A stretch of DNA of 64,000 nucleotides, taken from NCBI RefSeq assembly GCF_001513965.1, contig NZ_KQ948017.1, positions 62,001 to 126,000 on the forward strand, in the 5' to 3' direction. The notes under the pieces were generated by a model, which did no database searches, was not told where the DNA came from, and saw only the letters and a program-made list of their open reading frames with translations. This document shows positions 57,191-64,000 of this stretch, piece after piece (within the stretch, counting starts at the first letter, position 1; every line of letters begins with the position of its first letter). Made by a program: the position numbers and the translations under genes. Origin of the DNA: Streptomyces cellostaticus. Its GTDB lineage: Bacteria; Actinomycetota; Actinomycetes; Streptomycetales; Streptomycetaceae.

Positions 57191-58903
57191 TTGCAGCGCC
57201 GCATGCGACCCGCTCTCCTGGACGGGGAGACCCTGGGGGAAAGCCTGGCACGATTAGCAAAGGCCTCACCGGATTCCCGCGCGAGATTTCCCACCGCCGG
57301 CGACGACATCACCGCGGCGGACCTCGATTCGGCATCGGCCGCAGCCGCGCACGAGTTCCTGCGCGCCGGGGTGCGGCCCGGTGACATCGTGGGCGTACTG
57401 GTGCCCACCGCCGCCCGTTTCTTCACCACGATCTTCGGGCTCTGGCGGGCCGGGGCGGCGATCAGCGTGCTGCCGGTCCAGGCCGGCTTCAGTGATGTGC
57501 GGGCGGTCTCGCACCGTGTTGCGCGGATCGCGGACGTCGCCGGCATGAGCCATCTCGTACTGGACTCCGAGTACGACGAACTCGGCCGCGAACTCGCCAC
57601 CGCACGGGCCGACTTGACTCTCGTACCCACCCCTTCGCCCGGTGGCGTCGGCGACCTGCGGACCCTGCCCGCCGTGGAGCCCGACTCGCTGGCCGTCGTC
57701 CAGTTCACCTCGGGCAGCACCAGCCTGCCCAAGGGCGTGATGCTGCCGCATCGGACCACCATGGCCGGCCTGCGCTCCTGCGTGGTGTCGGGTGCCTTCA
57801 GCCCGGACGACGTGTTCGTCCAGTGGGTGCCGACCTTCCACGACATGGGCCTGATCGGGCTGCAGTCGCACTGGCTCAACGGCGCCGACGTCCACGTCTT
57901 CGCCCCGATCTCCTTCCTCCGCCGCCCGGGCGCGGTGCTCGAACACTTCGCCGCACACCGCGGAACGGTGATCACCGGACCCAACTTCTCCTACGACCAC
58001 CTGCTCGACAACGTGCCGGCCGAGCAACTCGCCGCGCTCGACCTGTCCAGCTGGCGGCTGGCGTTCAACGGCGCCGAACCGGTCAGCTCGGCCACCGTAC
58101 GGCGGTTCACCGAGGCGCTGGCGCCGAGCGGCGTCGACCCGTCGGTGATGTACCCGGTGTACGGCATGGCCGAGGCGACCCTGTCGATCAGTTACCCCAG
58201 CCCTGGTGACACCGCGACGATCCGCGCCGTGGACCGCGACGAACTCGCCAGGACCGGCACCGCGCGTGCCGTGGCGGAGAGCGCGCCCGCGGCCAAACCG
58301 GTCGTCTCCGTCGGACGCGCGGTGCACGGCATCGACCTCCGGATCGTCGGCGAGGACGGGGCAGTGGCCGCGGACGGTGTGCTCGGGGAGATCCAGATCG
58401 CCGGCGCATCGGTGACCACCGGGTACTTCCGTGATCCCGAGGCGACGAAGGCGGCGTTCGACAACGGCTGGCTGCGCACCGGCGATCTCGGTTTCCTGCT
58501 CGACGGCGAGTTGTACGTCACCGGGCGGCGCAAGGAGATGATCGTGGTGCGCGGCCAGAACTTCTTCCCCGACGACGTCGAGAAGGTCGCGCGCGCTGTA
58601 CCGGGCGTGTACCGCCGACGCTGTGTCGCGTTCTCTGACAACGATGCCGACGGCGGCGAGCGGATCGGCGTCATCGTGGAGGCCGGTGACGATCCCGCCG
58701 CGGTGTACCAGGAGGTCCGCAGACGGGTGGCAGCCGAGCTGGATCTGTCCCAGGTACAGGTCTACGTGGTCAAACCCCGCTGGATCCCCCGCACCACGAG
58801 CGGCAAATGGCAGCGCGTGCTGGCCGCGCGGCGCGTCACCACCGATCTCGACGCACGGGTGTTCCCCACCACCGGAAGCTCAGAGCAGGGAGAACGGGTG
58901 TGA
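57191..58903 (+). CDS. Fatty acyl-AMP ligase (FAAL)
   Basis: 570-residue adenylate-forming enzyme that activates a fatty acid and hands it to an acyl carrier protein. AMP-binding P-loop VQFTSGSTSLPKGVMLPH, WVPTFHDMGLIG, PVYGMAEATLSIS (A5), LRTGDLGFLLDGELYVTGRRKEMIVVRGQNFFPDDVE (A7-A10 with catalytic Lys). The TTG start is chosen because GAGGGG lies 7 nt upstream; the ATG at 57203 has no site. Codon 22 (57254-57256) is TTA, so translation needs bldA tRNA. First gene of a coupled operon. Confidence 0.92.
   Translation: MQRRMRPALLDGETLGESLARLAKASPDSRARFPTAGDDITAADLDSASAAAAHEFLRAGVRPGDIVGVLVPTAARFFTTIFGLWRAGAAISVLPVQAGFSDVRAVSHRVARIADVAGMSHLVLDSEYDELGRELATARADLTLVPTPSPGGVGDLRTLPAVEPDSLAVVQFTSGSTSLPKGVMLPHRTTMAGLRSCVVSGAFSPDDVFVQWVPTFHDMGLIGLQSHWLNGADVHVFAPISFLRRPGAVLEHFAAHRGTVITGPNFSYDHLLDNVPAEQLAALDLSSWRLAFNGAEPVSSATVRRFTEALAPSGVDPSVMYPVYGMAEATLSISYPSPGDTATIRAVDRDELARTGTARAVAESAPAAKPVVSVGRAVHGIDLRIVGEDGAVAADGVLGEIQIAGASVTTGYFRDPEATKAAFDNGWLRTGDLGFLLDGELYVTGRRKEMIVVRGQNFFPDDVEKVARAVPGVYRRRCVAFSDNDADGGERIGVIVEAGDDPAAVYQEVRRRVAAELDLSQVQVYVVKPRWIPRTTSGKWQRVLAARRVTTDLDARVFPTTGSSEQGERV
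57254..57256 (+). promoter_or_regulatory. TTA codon in FAAL gene (bldA control)
   Basis: In-frame TTA as codon 22 from the TTG start (or codon 18 from the ATG). In Streptomyces the only tRNA for it is the developmentally regulated bldA product. Confidence 0.85.
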
Positions 58904-59766
58904 ACAGCAAAACGGAGTCGGCGGCCGGCGTCCCGCTCCTCGCGGACGACCGGATGCACAGCGCCCGGGTGTTCGCCGGCTATCAGCATGCGACCTGGGA
59001 GCTGCACCACATCCCGTGGGAAGAGTTCCGGGCCGATCAAGTGCTGCCCGAGCACATCGTGTTCGCCAAGGGCGCCATCGTGGGCGAGTCGAACGTCATC
59101 GCCGCGACCCACGGCCTGCTCAACGAGTTCTCCGACGACTACGACTTCTCGCAGTTCGCGACCATCTGGGGCTACCAGGAGATCCAGCACCACATCGCCT
59201 TCCAGACCTGGCTCCAACTGGCCGGGCACAGCATCGACCACGGCACGATCGCCTCGATGCGCGAGGCGTACCCGCCGGGGGTGAGCAGGGCCGCCACCCT
59301 GGCCACCAACGTCATCTGCGAGGTCCTCGCCACGCATGCGTACAAATGCGTCGCCCGCAGCATGCAGGAGCCGGTCCTCGCCGCGATCCTGAAGAAGGCC
59401 AGCGGCGACGAGGCGCGGCACGCACGGGAGTTCGTGCACTACACCGCGCAGCAGCTGGCGGCGCGGCCGGAGGAATGCGCGTCGGTGGTGGAAACCCTGT
59501 ACATCTACATGGGCACCACCCGCGACCTGTACCGGCATCCGGTCAGCCGGTTCAAGGGGAGCCTGCCCGAGCTGCAGAACCACGAGACCATCGACGAGAT
59601 GTTCGCGTACTTCGCCGAGGTGGACGAAGACGGCAGTGAATGGGCCAAGTGCTGCGAGCAGTTGTTCAAGTACTTCTCCGCGCTCACCGGCTACAAACTC
59701 ACGAAGATGTCCGACGTACGGCGGGCCATCGCCGAGGAGTCGTCGCGGGAGAAGGTCTCCGCGTGA
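58900..59766 (+). CDS. Ferritin-like diiron protein (acyl-ACP desaturase-related)
   Basis: 288-residue helical protein with a diiron signature: Glu-x2-His in GYQEIQHHIAFQTWL and Asp-Glu-x2-His in GDEARHAREFVHY, plus an upstream Glu helix (WELHHIPWEEF). Resembles ferritin-like oxygenases/desaturases rather than FA_desaturase membrane enzymes. GTG start overlaps the FAAL stop (GTGA), so strictly coupled. Likely desaturates or hydroxylates the acyl-ACP made from the FAAL product. Confidence 0.82.
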   Translation: MNSKTESAAGVPLLADDRMHSARVFAGYQHATWELHHIPWEEFRADQVLPEHIVFAKGAIVGESNVIAATHGLLNEFSDDYDFSQFATIWGYQEIQHHIAFQTWLQLAGHSIDHGTIASMREAYPPGVSRAATLATNVICEVLATHAYKCVARSMQEPVLAAILKKASGDEARHAREFVHYTAQQLAARPEECASVVETLYIYMGTTRDLYRHPVSRFKGSLPELQNHETIDEMFAYFAEVDEDGSEWAKCCEQLFKYFSALTGYKLTKMSDVRRAIAEESSREKVSA

Positions 59767-60293
59767 GCGCCGCTTCGGACACCGCCGGCGAGACGATCGA
59801 ACTCCCCTGGCACGCGGAGCCGTCCTTCAACTGCTTCGGCTGCTCGCCACGCAATCCGATCGGTCTCCAGCTGAGCCTGAAACAGCTGCCGAACGGGGAC
59901 TACGCGGCCGAGACGACGTTCTCGGAGAACTACGCCTCCTACCCGGGGATCGTGCACGGCGGCATCGTGAACGTGCTGGTGGACGAGGTGATGGGCGACA
60001 CTCTCGCGCTGGTCCACGGTCTGCTCGCGTTCTCCGTGACCCTGCGCAGCAAGATGCTGCTGCCGCTCCGGGTGGGCGAGCCGTATCTGACCGTCGCGCG
60101 GATCAGCGGCCGGGGCAACGGGGTGCTGCACACCGAAGCCGAGATCACCGGGCCCGGCGACGCGTTGCACGTCATGGCCACCGGTACCTACCAGCCGATC
60201 CGCTCCGAGCAGGCCAAGGCCCTCATGGAACTGGACGATGCCGCCTTCGGCCGCGTCCGGCACTACTTCGACCACGGGACAGGAGAATCATGA
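59763..60293 (+). CDS. PaaI-type hotdog thioesterase
   Basis: 176-residue hotdog-fold protein: SFNCFGCSPRNPIGLQLSL at the start and the thioesterase motif YPGIVHGGIVNVLVDEVMGDTLA, in which Gly-Gly and the following Asp/Glu line the active site. Start overlaps upstream stop as GTGA. Could release or edit the acyl-ACP/CoA intermediates of the cluster. Confidence 0.85.
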   Translation: MSAASDTAGETIELPWHAEPSFNCFGCSPRNPIGLQLSLKQLPNGDYAAETTFSENYASYPGIVHGGIVNVLVDEVMGDTLALVHGLLAFSVTLRSKMLLPLRVGEPYLTVARISGRGNGVLHTEAEITGPGDALHVMATGTYQPIRSEQAKALMELDDAAFGRVRHYFDHGTGES

Positions 60294-60565
60294 CCAGCGA
60301 GCCGTTAAGCCGCGAGGAGATCGCCGCGAGCACCATCGAGTGTCTGGCCACCGAGCTGGAGGTCTCCCCCTCCGACATCGATCTCCACGACGTGCTCAAG
60401 GGATTGCCCGGTGCCGACTCGATGAAGCTTCTGAGGGTGGTGTCCAAGCTGGAGCGGCGGTGGGACGCCGAGTTCGACGACGAGGCCATCTTCGCCGCGG
60501 AGACGGTCGACGACCTGATCACGCTGGTGCAGAAGTACATCGGCGAGGAACCGGCGACGGCATGA
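60290..60565 (+). CDS. Acyl carrier protein
   Basis: 91-residue four-helix carrier with the 4'-phosphopantetheine Ser in LPGADSMKLLRVVSKLE (DSMK in place of the usual DSL). Acidic, pI low. Overlaps neighbours as ATGA on both sides. Codon 6 (60305-60307) is TTA. Presumably receives the acyl chain from the FAAL and presents it to the desaturases and methyltransferase. Confidence 0.92.
   Translation: MTSEPLSREEIAASTIECLATELEVSPSDIDLHDVLKGLPGADSMKLLRVVSKLERRWDAEFDDEAIFAAETVDDLITLVQKYIGEEPATA
60305..60307 (+). promoter_or_regulatory. TTA codon in ACP gene (bldA control)
   Basis: In-frame TTA at codon 6 of the acyl carrier protein gene. Confidence 0.85.
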
Positions 60566-61431
60566 CCTCCCTGACCCCGCAAGAGGCCTATCAGGCCACC
60601 AACAGGCACTACGAGCTGCCGGCCGAACTGTTCGGCATCTACCTCGACCAGCGGCTCAAGTACAGCTCCGGGCTGTATGCCGACGAGCACACCGACCTCG
60701 ACCAGGCGCAGACGGACAAGCTGCATTTCGTGGCGCGGCAGCTCGGCCTCACCGGTGGTGAGCGGCTGCTCGACATCGGGTGCGGCTGGGGCAGCCTGAC
60801 CCTGTTCATGGCGCGGGAGTACGGCTGCCGCGTCACGGGGGTCACACCGTCACGCCCGCAGGCCGAGTACATCCGGGCGCAGGCGGAGAAGGCGGGCGTG
60901 GCCGGCCTGGTCACGCTGGAACTCGGGTCGTTCACCGACGCCGAGGTCGCCGGGCGGTTCGACGCGGTCACCCTGCTCGGTTCGATCGTGCACATGCCGA
61001 ACCGCACGGCGGTGCTGCGCAAGGTGTACGGGCTGTTGCGGCCCGGCGGGTCGATGTACCTGTCGGAAAGCTGCTTCAAGGACCACGCGGCCTACGAGGA
61101 GTTCTCGCGGCGGCCGGGCACCAAGCACGTCACCGAGGGGATCTTCGGGTTCGCCGACATGGTGCCGCTCTCGGTGCTCGTGGAGGCGGTGGAATCGGCC
61201 GGCTTCAGCCTCACCGATCTCACGGACCTCACCGCGCACTACCACCGCACCATCGAGGAATGGGAACGGCGGGTCGAAGCCGCGCGCGACCGGGTCGAAC
61301 TGGTCGCGCCGGGCATGAGCGAGCCGCTCATCCGGTATCTCCGCACGGCCAACGCGGGCTGGGGCTACACCACGAAGCACTACGCGCTGAGCGCGCTGAA
61401 ATCCCGGATGGGTCCGACGGAGGCACCGTGA
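60562..61431 (+). CDS. Cyclopropane-fatty-acid-synthase-like SAM methyltransferase
   Basis: 289-residue methyltransferase. Motif I LLDIGCGWGSLTLFMAREYG followed by VTGVTPSRPQAEYIRAQAEKAG is diagnostic of the CFAS/mycolic-acid cyclopropane synthase group; then SIVHMPNRTAVLRKVYGLLRPGGSMYLSE and late WGYTTKHYALSAL. The usual NHYD start motif appears as TNRHYELPAELFGIYLD. It would methylate or cyclopropanate a double bond made by the neighbouring desaturases on the acyl-ACP. ATGA overlap with ACP. Confidence 0.9.
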   Translation: MTSLTPQEAYQATNRHYELPAELFGIYLDQRLKYSSGLYADEHTDLDQAQTDKLHFVARQLGLTGGERLLDIGCGWGSLTLFMAREYGCRVTGVTPSRPQAEYIRAQAEKAGVAGLVTLELGSFTDAEVAGRFDAVTLLGSIVHMPNRTAVLRKVYGLLRPGGSMYLSESCFKDHAAYEEFSRRPGTKHVTEGIFGFADMVPLSVLVEAVESAGFSLTDLTDLTAHYHRTIEEWERRVEAARDRVELVAPGMSEPLIRYLRTANAGWGYTTKHYALSALKSRMGPTEAP

Positions 61432-62297
61432 ACGAAACCCTGCCCGAGGAAGAGGCGGAGCGTTTACGGCTGCCCATCGCCCCCGGGGAGATGCGCGAGC
61501 TGACCCGGACCGCGGTCGGTCGCGCCGCGTCGCGTCAGTGGTCGGTCGACGAGCTGTCCTGGGCGACGCTGCGGCCGGAGCAGCTCACCGACACCGACCG
61601 GTCGGTGGTCCGGTTCATCACGTTCGTCGAGGACCACATCCCCGGGTATCTCACCTATTTCCTGGACGCCTTCCCCGTGTCCGGCGCCGACCTGGCGATC
61701 GAGGAGTTCTGTTTCAACCGGGAGTACTTCCGGTTCCTGATCTCCTGGGCGAACGAGGAGGAACGGCACGCGTCGGTCCTGACCAGGTACCAGGTCGAGG
61801 CCGGCATCAGCGATCCCGAGACGCTGATGCGGGAGCTGGCCGAGGAGGGCCGCAAGAAATTCGCCCTGCCGTACGAGAACCCGGTGCAGGCGTTCACCTA
61901 CACGCTGGTGCAGGAGAAGGCCACCCAGCTGTTCTACCAGCGGTTCAGAACGGTGGCGAAGGAACCGGTGCTGCGCGATCTGCTGCACCGGCTGGCCAGG
62001 GACGAGGCCCGGCACTTCGCCTTCTACAGCGAACTCGTCGACGCCTACATCAGACGGCACGGGCTCGCGGCGACGGTGCCGGACCTCAAGGACGTGCTGT
62101 CCACCTTCCGCATGCCTCTCGCGGACACGCTGAACGGATACTGGCGGTGGTCACTGAAGATCACGGACGCCACGTCCTACGACCACACCGAGGCGTACGA
62201 CGCGCTGGTCCGGCTCGTCAACGGATTCGCCACGTCGAGCGGCAGGGCCTCGGCGGCCGACCTGGCCGAGTTCGTACACCGGATCCGCGGGATCTGA
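61428..62297 (+). CDS. Acyl-ACP desaturase-like diiron protein
   Basis: 289-residue soluble diiron desaturase family member (FA_desaturase_2/DesA-like): first metal helix VEDHIPGYLTYF, Glu-x2-His in SWANEEERHASVLTRYQ, second pair ATQLFYQRF...LARDEARHFAFYSELVDAYIRRHG. Start GTG overlaps upstream stop (GTGA). Codon 13 (61464-61466) is TTA. Introduces a cis double bond into the ACP-bound chain, probably the substrate of the preceding methyltransferase or of a second desaturation. Confidence 0.9.
   Translation: MNETLPEEEAERLRLPIAPGEMRELTRTAVGRAASRQWSVDELSWATLRPEQLTDTDRSVVRFITFVEDHIPGYLTYFLDAFPVSGADLAIEEFCFNREYFRFLISWANEEERHASVLTRYQVEAGISDPETLMRELAEEGRKKFALPYENPVQAFTYTLVQEKATQLFYQRFRTVAKEPVLRDLLHRLARDEARHFAFYSELVDAYIRRHGLAATVPDLKDVLSTFRMPLADTLNGYWRWSLKITDATSYDHTEAYDALVRLVNGFATSSGRASAADLAEFVHRIRGI
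61464..61466 (+). promoter_or_regulatory. TTA codon in desaturase gene (bldA control)
   Basis: In-frame TTA at codon 13 of the second diiron enzyme gene. Confidence 0.85.
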
Positions 62298-62321
62298 CCA
62301 ACCACTACAGGACAGGGTCCT

Positions 62322-64000
62322 ATGCAACCGAGCAGCACTGCCGGTCCGGCGTCCGTCGCGGTCATCGGCATATCCCCTTGTTCTGCAGCGGCTGCCCCGG
62401 CCGAGGCGGCGCTGCGGGCGCTGGAGAACGCCGGCGTCGTACCGGAACGGCTGCGGGACACGGCGGCCGGGGTGTTCGCCATGGCGCAGGCCGACCTGAT
62501 CGCCACCGAACTCGGCGTGCTCGGGCCCGTGCTGACGCTGGACACCCTGCCCGCCGGGGTGGTCCACCTGGCCTGCCAGAGCATCCGCGCGGGCGAGTCC
62601 GCGCTCGCGCTCGCCGGGGTCCTCGCACCCGACGGGAGCAGCGCCTTCCTGGTGCTGAAGCCGGCCTCGGCCGCGGTGGCCGAAGGCGACCCGATCCATT
62701 GCGTGATCGACGGGAGCGCCCTGGGCCGGGGCGACGTCGTACGGCAGGCCTGTGCGCGCTCCGGGGTGGGCCCCGACGGCATCCACTTCGTCTGGCGGCA
62801 CGGCTATCGCGCGGCCGAGGCTCCGCTGGACGGGCTCCTCGACGGCGCCGAGCCGGGCGAGGAGCAGGACGCGGTGACGGCTCTGCTGGACCTGCCCGTG
62901 CTGCTCGGCCGGAGACACGTTCCCGTACCGGGCGTTGCGCTCGGCCCGGACAGCCGTCTGACCGCCCTGTTCGGCTGCGTGGACGGGGCGGGTACGGCCT
63001 GCGCGCTGGTGCTGTCGCAGCCGCCCGCACGGACACGGCAGTCGACCAGGACCGTGGTCCCGACGCTGCCGGTGGTGCTGTCGGCGGACAGTGAGGAGAC
63101 ACTGCGCGGCAAGGCGGAGAGCCTGCGCGTCCGCCTGGCCGAGCCGGACGGCCCGGATCTGCTCGACACCGCGCACACCCTGGCGGTCGCCCGGCAGCAC
63201 CAGCCGCACCGGGCGGTGCTGCTCGCCTCCGACCGCGCGGAGCTTACCGAGGGGCTCGGTGAACTCGCCGCGGGCCGGGGCGGCGCCGGGGAGGCCGGCG
63301 CCGGGCGCAAGGTGGCTTTCCTCTTCCCCGGTGAGGGTGGGCAGCGGCCGGGTATGGGACGACAGCTGTATCCCCTGTTCGACGTGTTCGCCGACGCGCT
63401 CGACGAAGTGTGCGCCCACATGGAGGCGGTCTCCACCTGGTCGGTGCGTGAGCTGCTGCTCGGCGACGGCCACACCGAGGTCGCACCGGCCGACCAGGCG
63501 CTCTACACGCAGGACGCTCTGTTCGCCCTCCAGGTGGCGCTCTTCAGGCAGTTCGAGGACTGGGGGGTGCGCCCGGACTATGTTGCGGGGCACTCGGTGG
63601 GGGAACTGGCCGCGGCGACGGTGGCCGGGGTGTTCTCCCTGCCCGACGTCTGCGCGTTGCTGGCCGAGCGGATCCGGCTGTTCCGGGAGAAGACACCCGT
63701 CGGCGGCGCGATGGTCGCCCTGCGGGTCTCGGAGGCCGAGGCGCTCGAGTCGCTGACCGGGTTCGAGCACCTGGCCGGGGTCTCCGCGGTGAACGCCCCG
63801 AACTCCGTGGTGATCTCGGGCGACCGCGACACGGTGCTGCGGATCGCCGGGCTGTGGTCGGAGCGCGGGCGCAAGGTGAAGCAGCTGCCGGTCGACCGGG
63901 CCTTCCATTCACCGCACATGGCAGCGATGGCCGCCGACTTCGAGCAGTTCGCCCGCGGTCTGTCCCGGCAACCGCCGGGTATTCCCCTCGTCCCGGTCCA
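62322..64000 (+). CDS. Type I polyketide synthase, 3' end beyond window (degenerate KS then AT)
   Basis: At least 559 codons, open at the window edge. Residues ~1-325 align poorly but recognisably with a ketosynthase: SVAVIGISP, then LDTLPAGVVHLACQSIRAGESALALAGVL, where a normal KS has DTACSSS; the active-site Cys is gone and the HGTGT/KSNIGH His motifs are not readable. From ~329 a clear acyltransferase starts: KVAFLFPGEGGQRPGMGRQLY, catalytic Ser ~424 in VAGHSVGELAAATVAG, and DRAFHSPHM, closer to malonyl- than methylmalonyl-specific forms. ATG has a weak AGGACAGGG site 24 nt after the preceding stop. Likely loading or first extension protein that receives the lipid starter. Confidence 0.9.
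   Translation, partial: MQPSSTAGPASVAVIGISPCSAAAAPAEAALRALENAGVVPERLRDTAAGVFAMAQADLIATELGVLGPVLTLDTLPAGVVHLACQSIRAGESALALAGVLAPDGSSAFLVLKPASAAVAEGDPIHCVIDGSALGRGDVVRQACARSGVGPDGIHFVWRHGYRAAEAPLDGLLDGAEPGEEQDAVTALLDLPVLLGRRHVPVPGVALGPDSRLTALFGCVDGAGTACALVLSQPPARTRQSTRTVVPTLPVVLSADSEETLRGKAESLRVRLAEPDGPDLLDTAHTLAVARQHQPHRAVLLASDRAELTEGLGELAAGRGGAGEAGAGRKVAFLFPGEGGQRPGMGRQLYPLFDVFADALDEVCAHMEAVSTWSVRELLLGDGHTEVAPADQALYTQDALFALQVALFRQFEDWGVRPDYVAGHSVGELAAATVAGVFSLPDVCALLAERIRLFREKTPVGGAMVALRVSEAEALESLTGFEHLAGVSAVNAPNSVVISGDRDTVLRIAGLWSERGRKVKQLPVDRAFHSPHMAAMAADFEQFARGLSRQPPGIPLVPV

Overview
The window is high-GC actinobacterial DNA, most likely from a Streptomyces accessory or chromosome-arm region. 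Reasons: strong third-position GC bias, GTG/TTG starts, four-base start/stop overlaps (ATGA, GTGA), rare TTA codons confined to one biosynthetic operon, a SARP-type regulator, a SpoIIE-type phosphatase and three separate natural-product loci. I saw no rRNA, tRNA, CRISPR array or intact insertion sequence.

Layout. 1-5750: a compact RiPP locus. It holds an exporter (5' end outside the window), an S9 prolyl-oligopeptidase-like peptidase, a 41-residue precursor too short for ordinary gene calling, a cobalamin-type radical SAM maturase with Cys-x7-Cys-x2-Cys, and a DUF5825-like partner. The precursor gene sits between two perfect hairpins and has a striking alternating Gly/Ile/Thr tail. 5855-14087: a conserved hypothetical protein, argG with an ARG-box-like site and terminator, a small membrane peptide, an XRE regulator, a 1.1-kb stretch with no supportable gene, a secreted protein made of well over 100 P-x-x triplets, and an aldo/keto reductase behind a textbook MerR-type 19-bp-spacer promoter. 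14241-22053: an MFS transporter, FMN reductase, APC permease, FAD monooxygenase with a TetR-like operator, membrane PP2C phosphatase and MBL hydrolase. 22078-27780: a molybdenum hydroxylase operon (2Fe-2S, FAD, Mo subunits and XdhC, all overlapping) divergent from a TetR gene, with twin 14-bp palindromes between them. 28295-38343: monooxygenase, DoxX, a large SARP-NTPase-TPR regulator, BBE-type oxidoreductase, a hypothetical protein, and an ArsR regulator with a quinone-oxidoreductase-like gene behind a nested palindromic operator.

38340-40743 and 50574-52899 are gene graveyards. Pieces of LLM oxidoreductase, LysR, 3-hydroxyacyl-CoA dehydrogenase, aldehyde dehydrogenase, terC, GNAT and an unidentified gene are joined by internal deletions or frameshifts. 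Between them lie an SDR, an orphan class II lanthipeptide pair (lanA-lanM, no transporter or protease), an APH-like kinase, a UvrA-like ABC protein and another SDR. 51891-56894 carries small membrane, methyltransferase, lipoprotein, aquaporin and AhpD-like genes.

57191-64000 is the start of a lipid-polyketide cluster. In order: fatty acyl-AMP ligase, ferritin-like diiron protein, hotdog thioesterase, ACP, cyclopropane-synthase-like methyltransferase, acyl-ACP-desaturase-like protein and a type I PKS running off the window. The first six genes overlap by four bases each. Three carry in-frame TTA codons within their first 22 codons, predicting bldA-dependent translation. The PKS begins with a shrunken ketosynthase-like region that has lost its active-site Cys, followed by an acyltransferase domain.

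Most noteworthy: the radical-SAM RiPP locus with its previously easy-to-miss precursor; the orphan lanthipeptide pair; and the TTA-marked FAAL/desaturase/methyltransferase/PKS operon.
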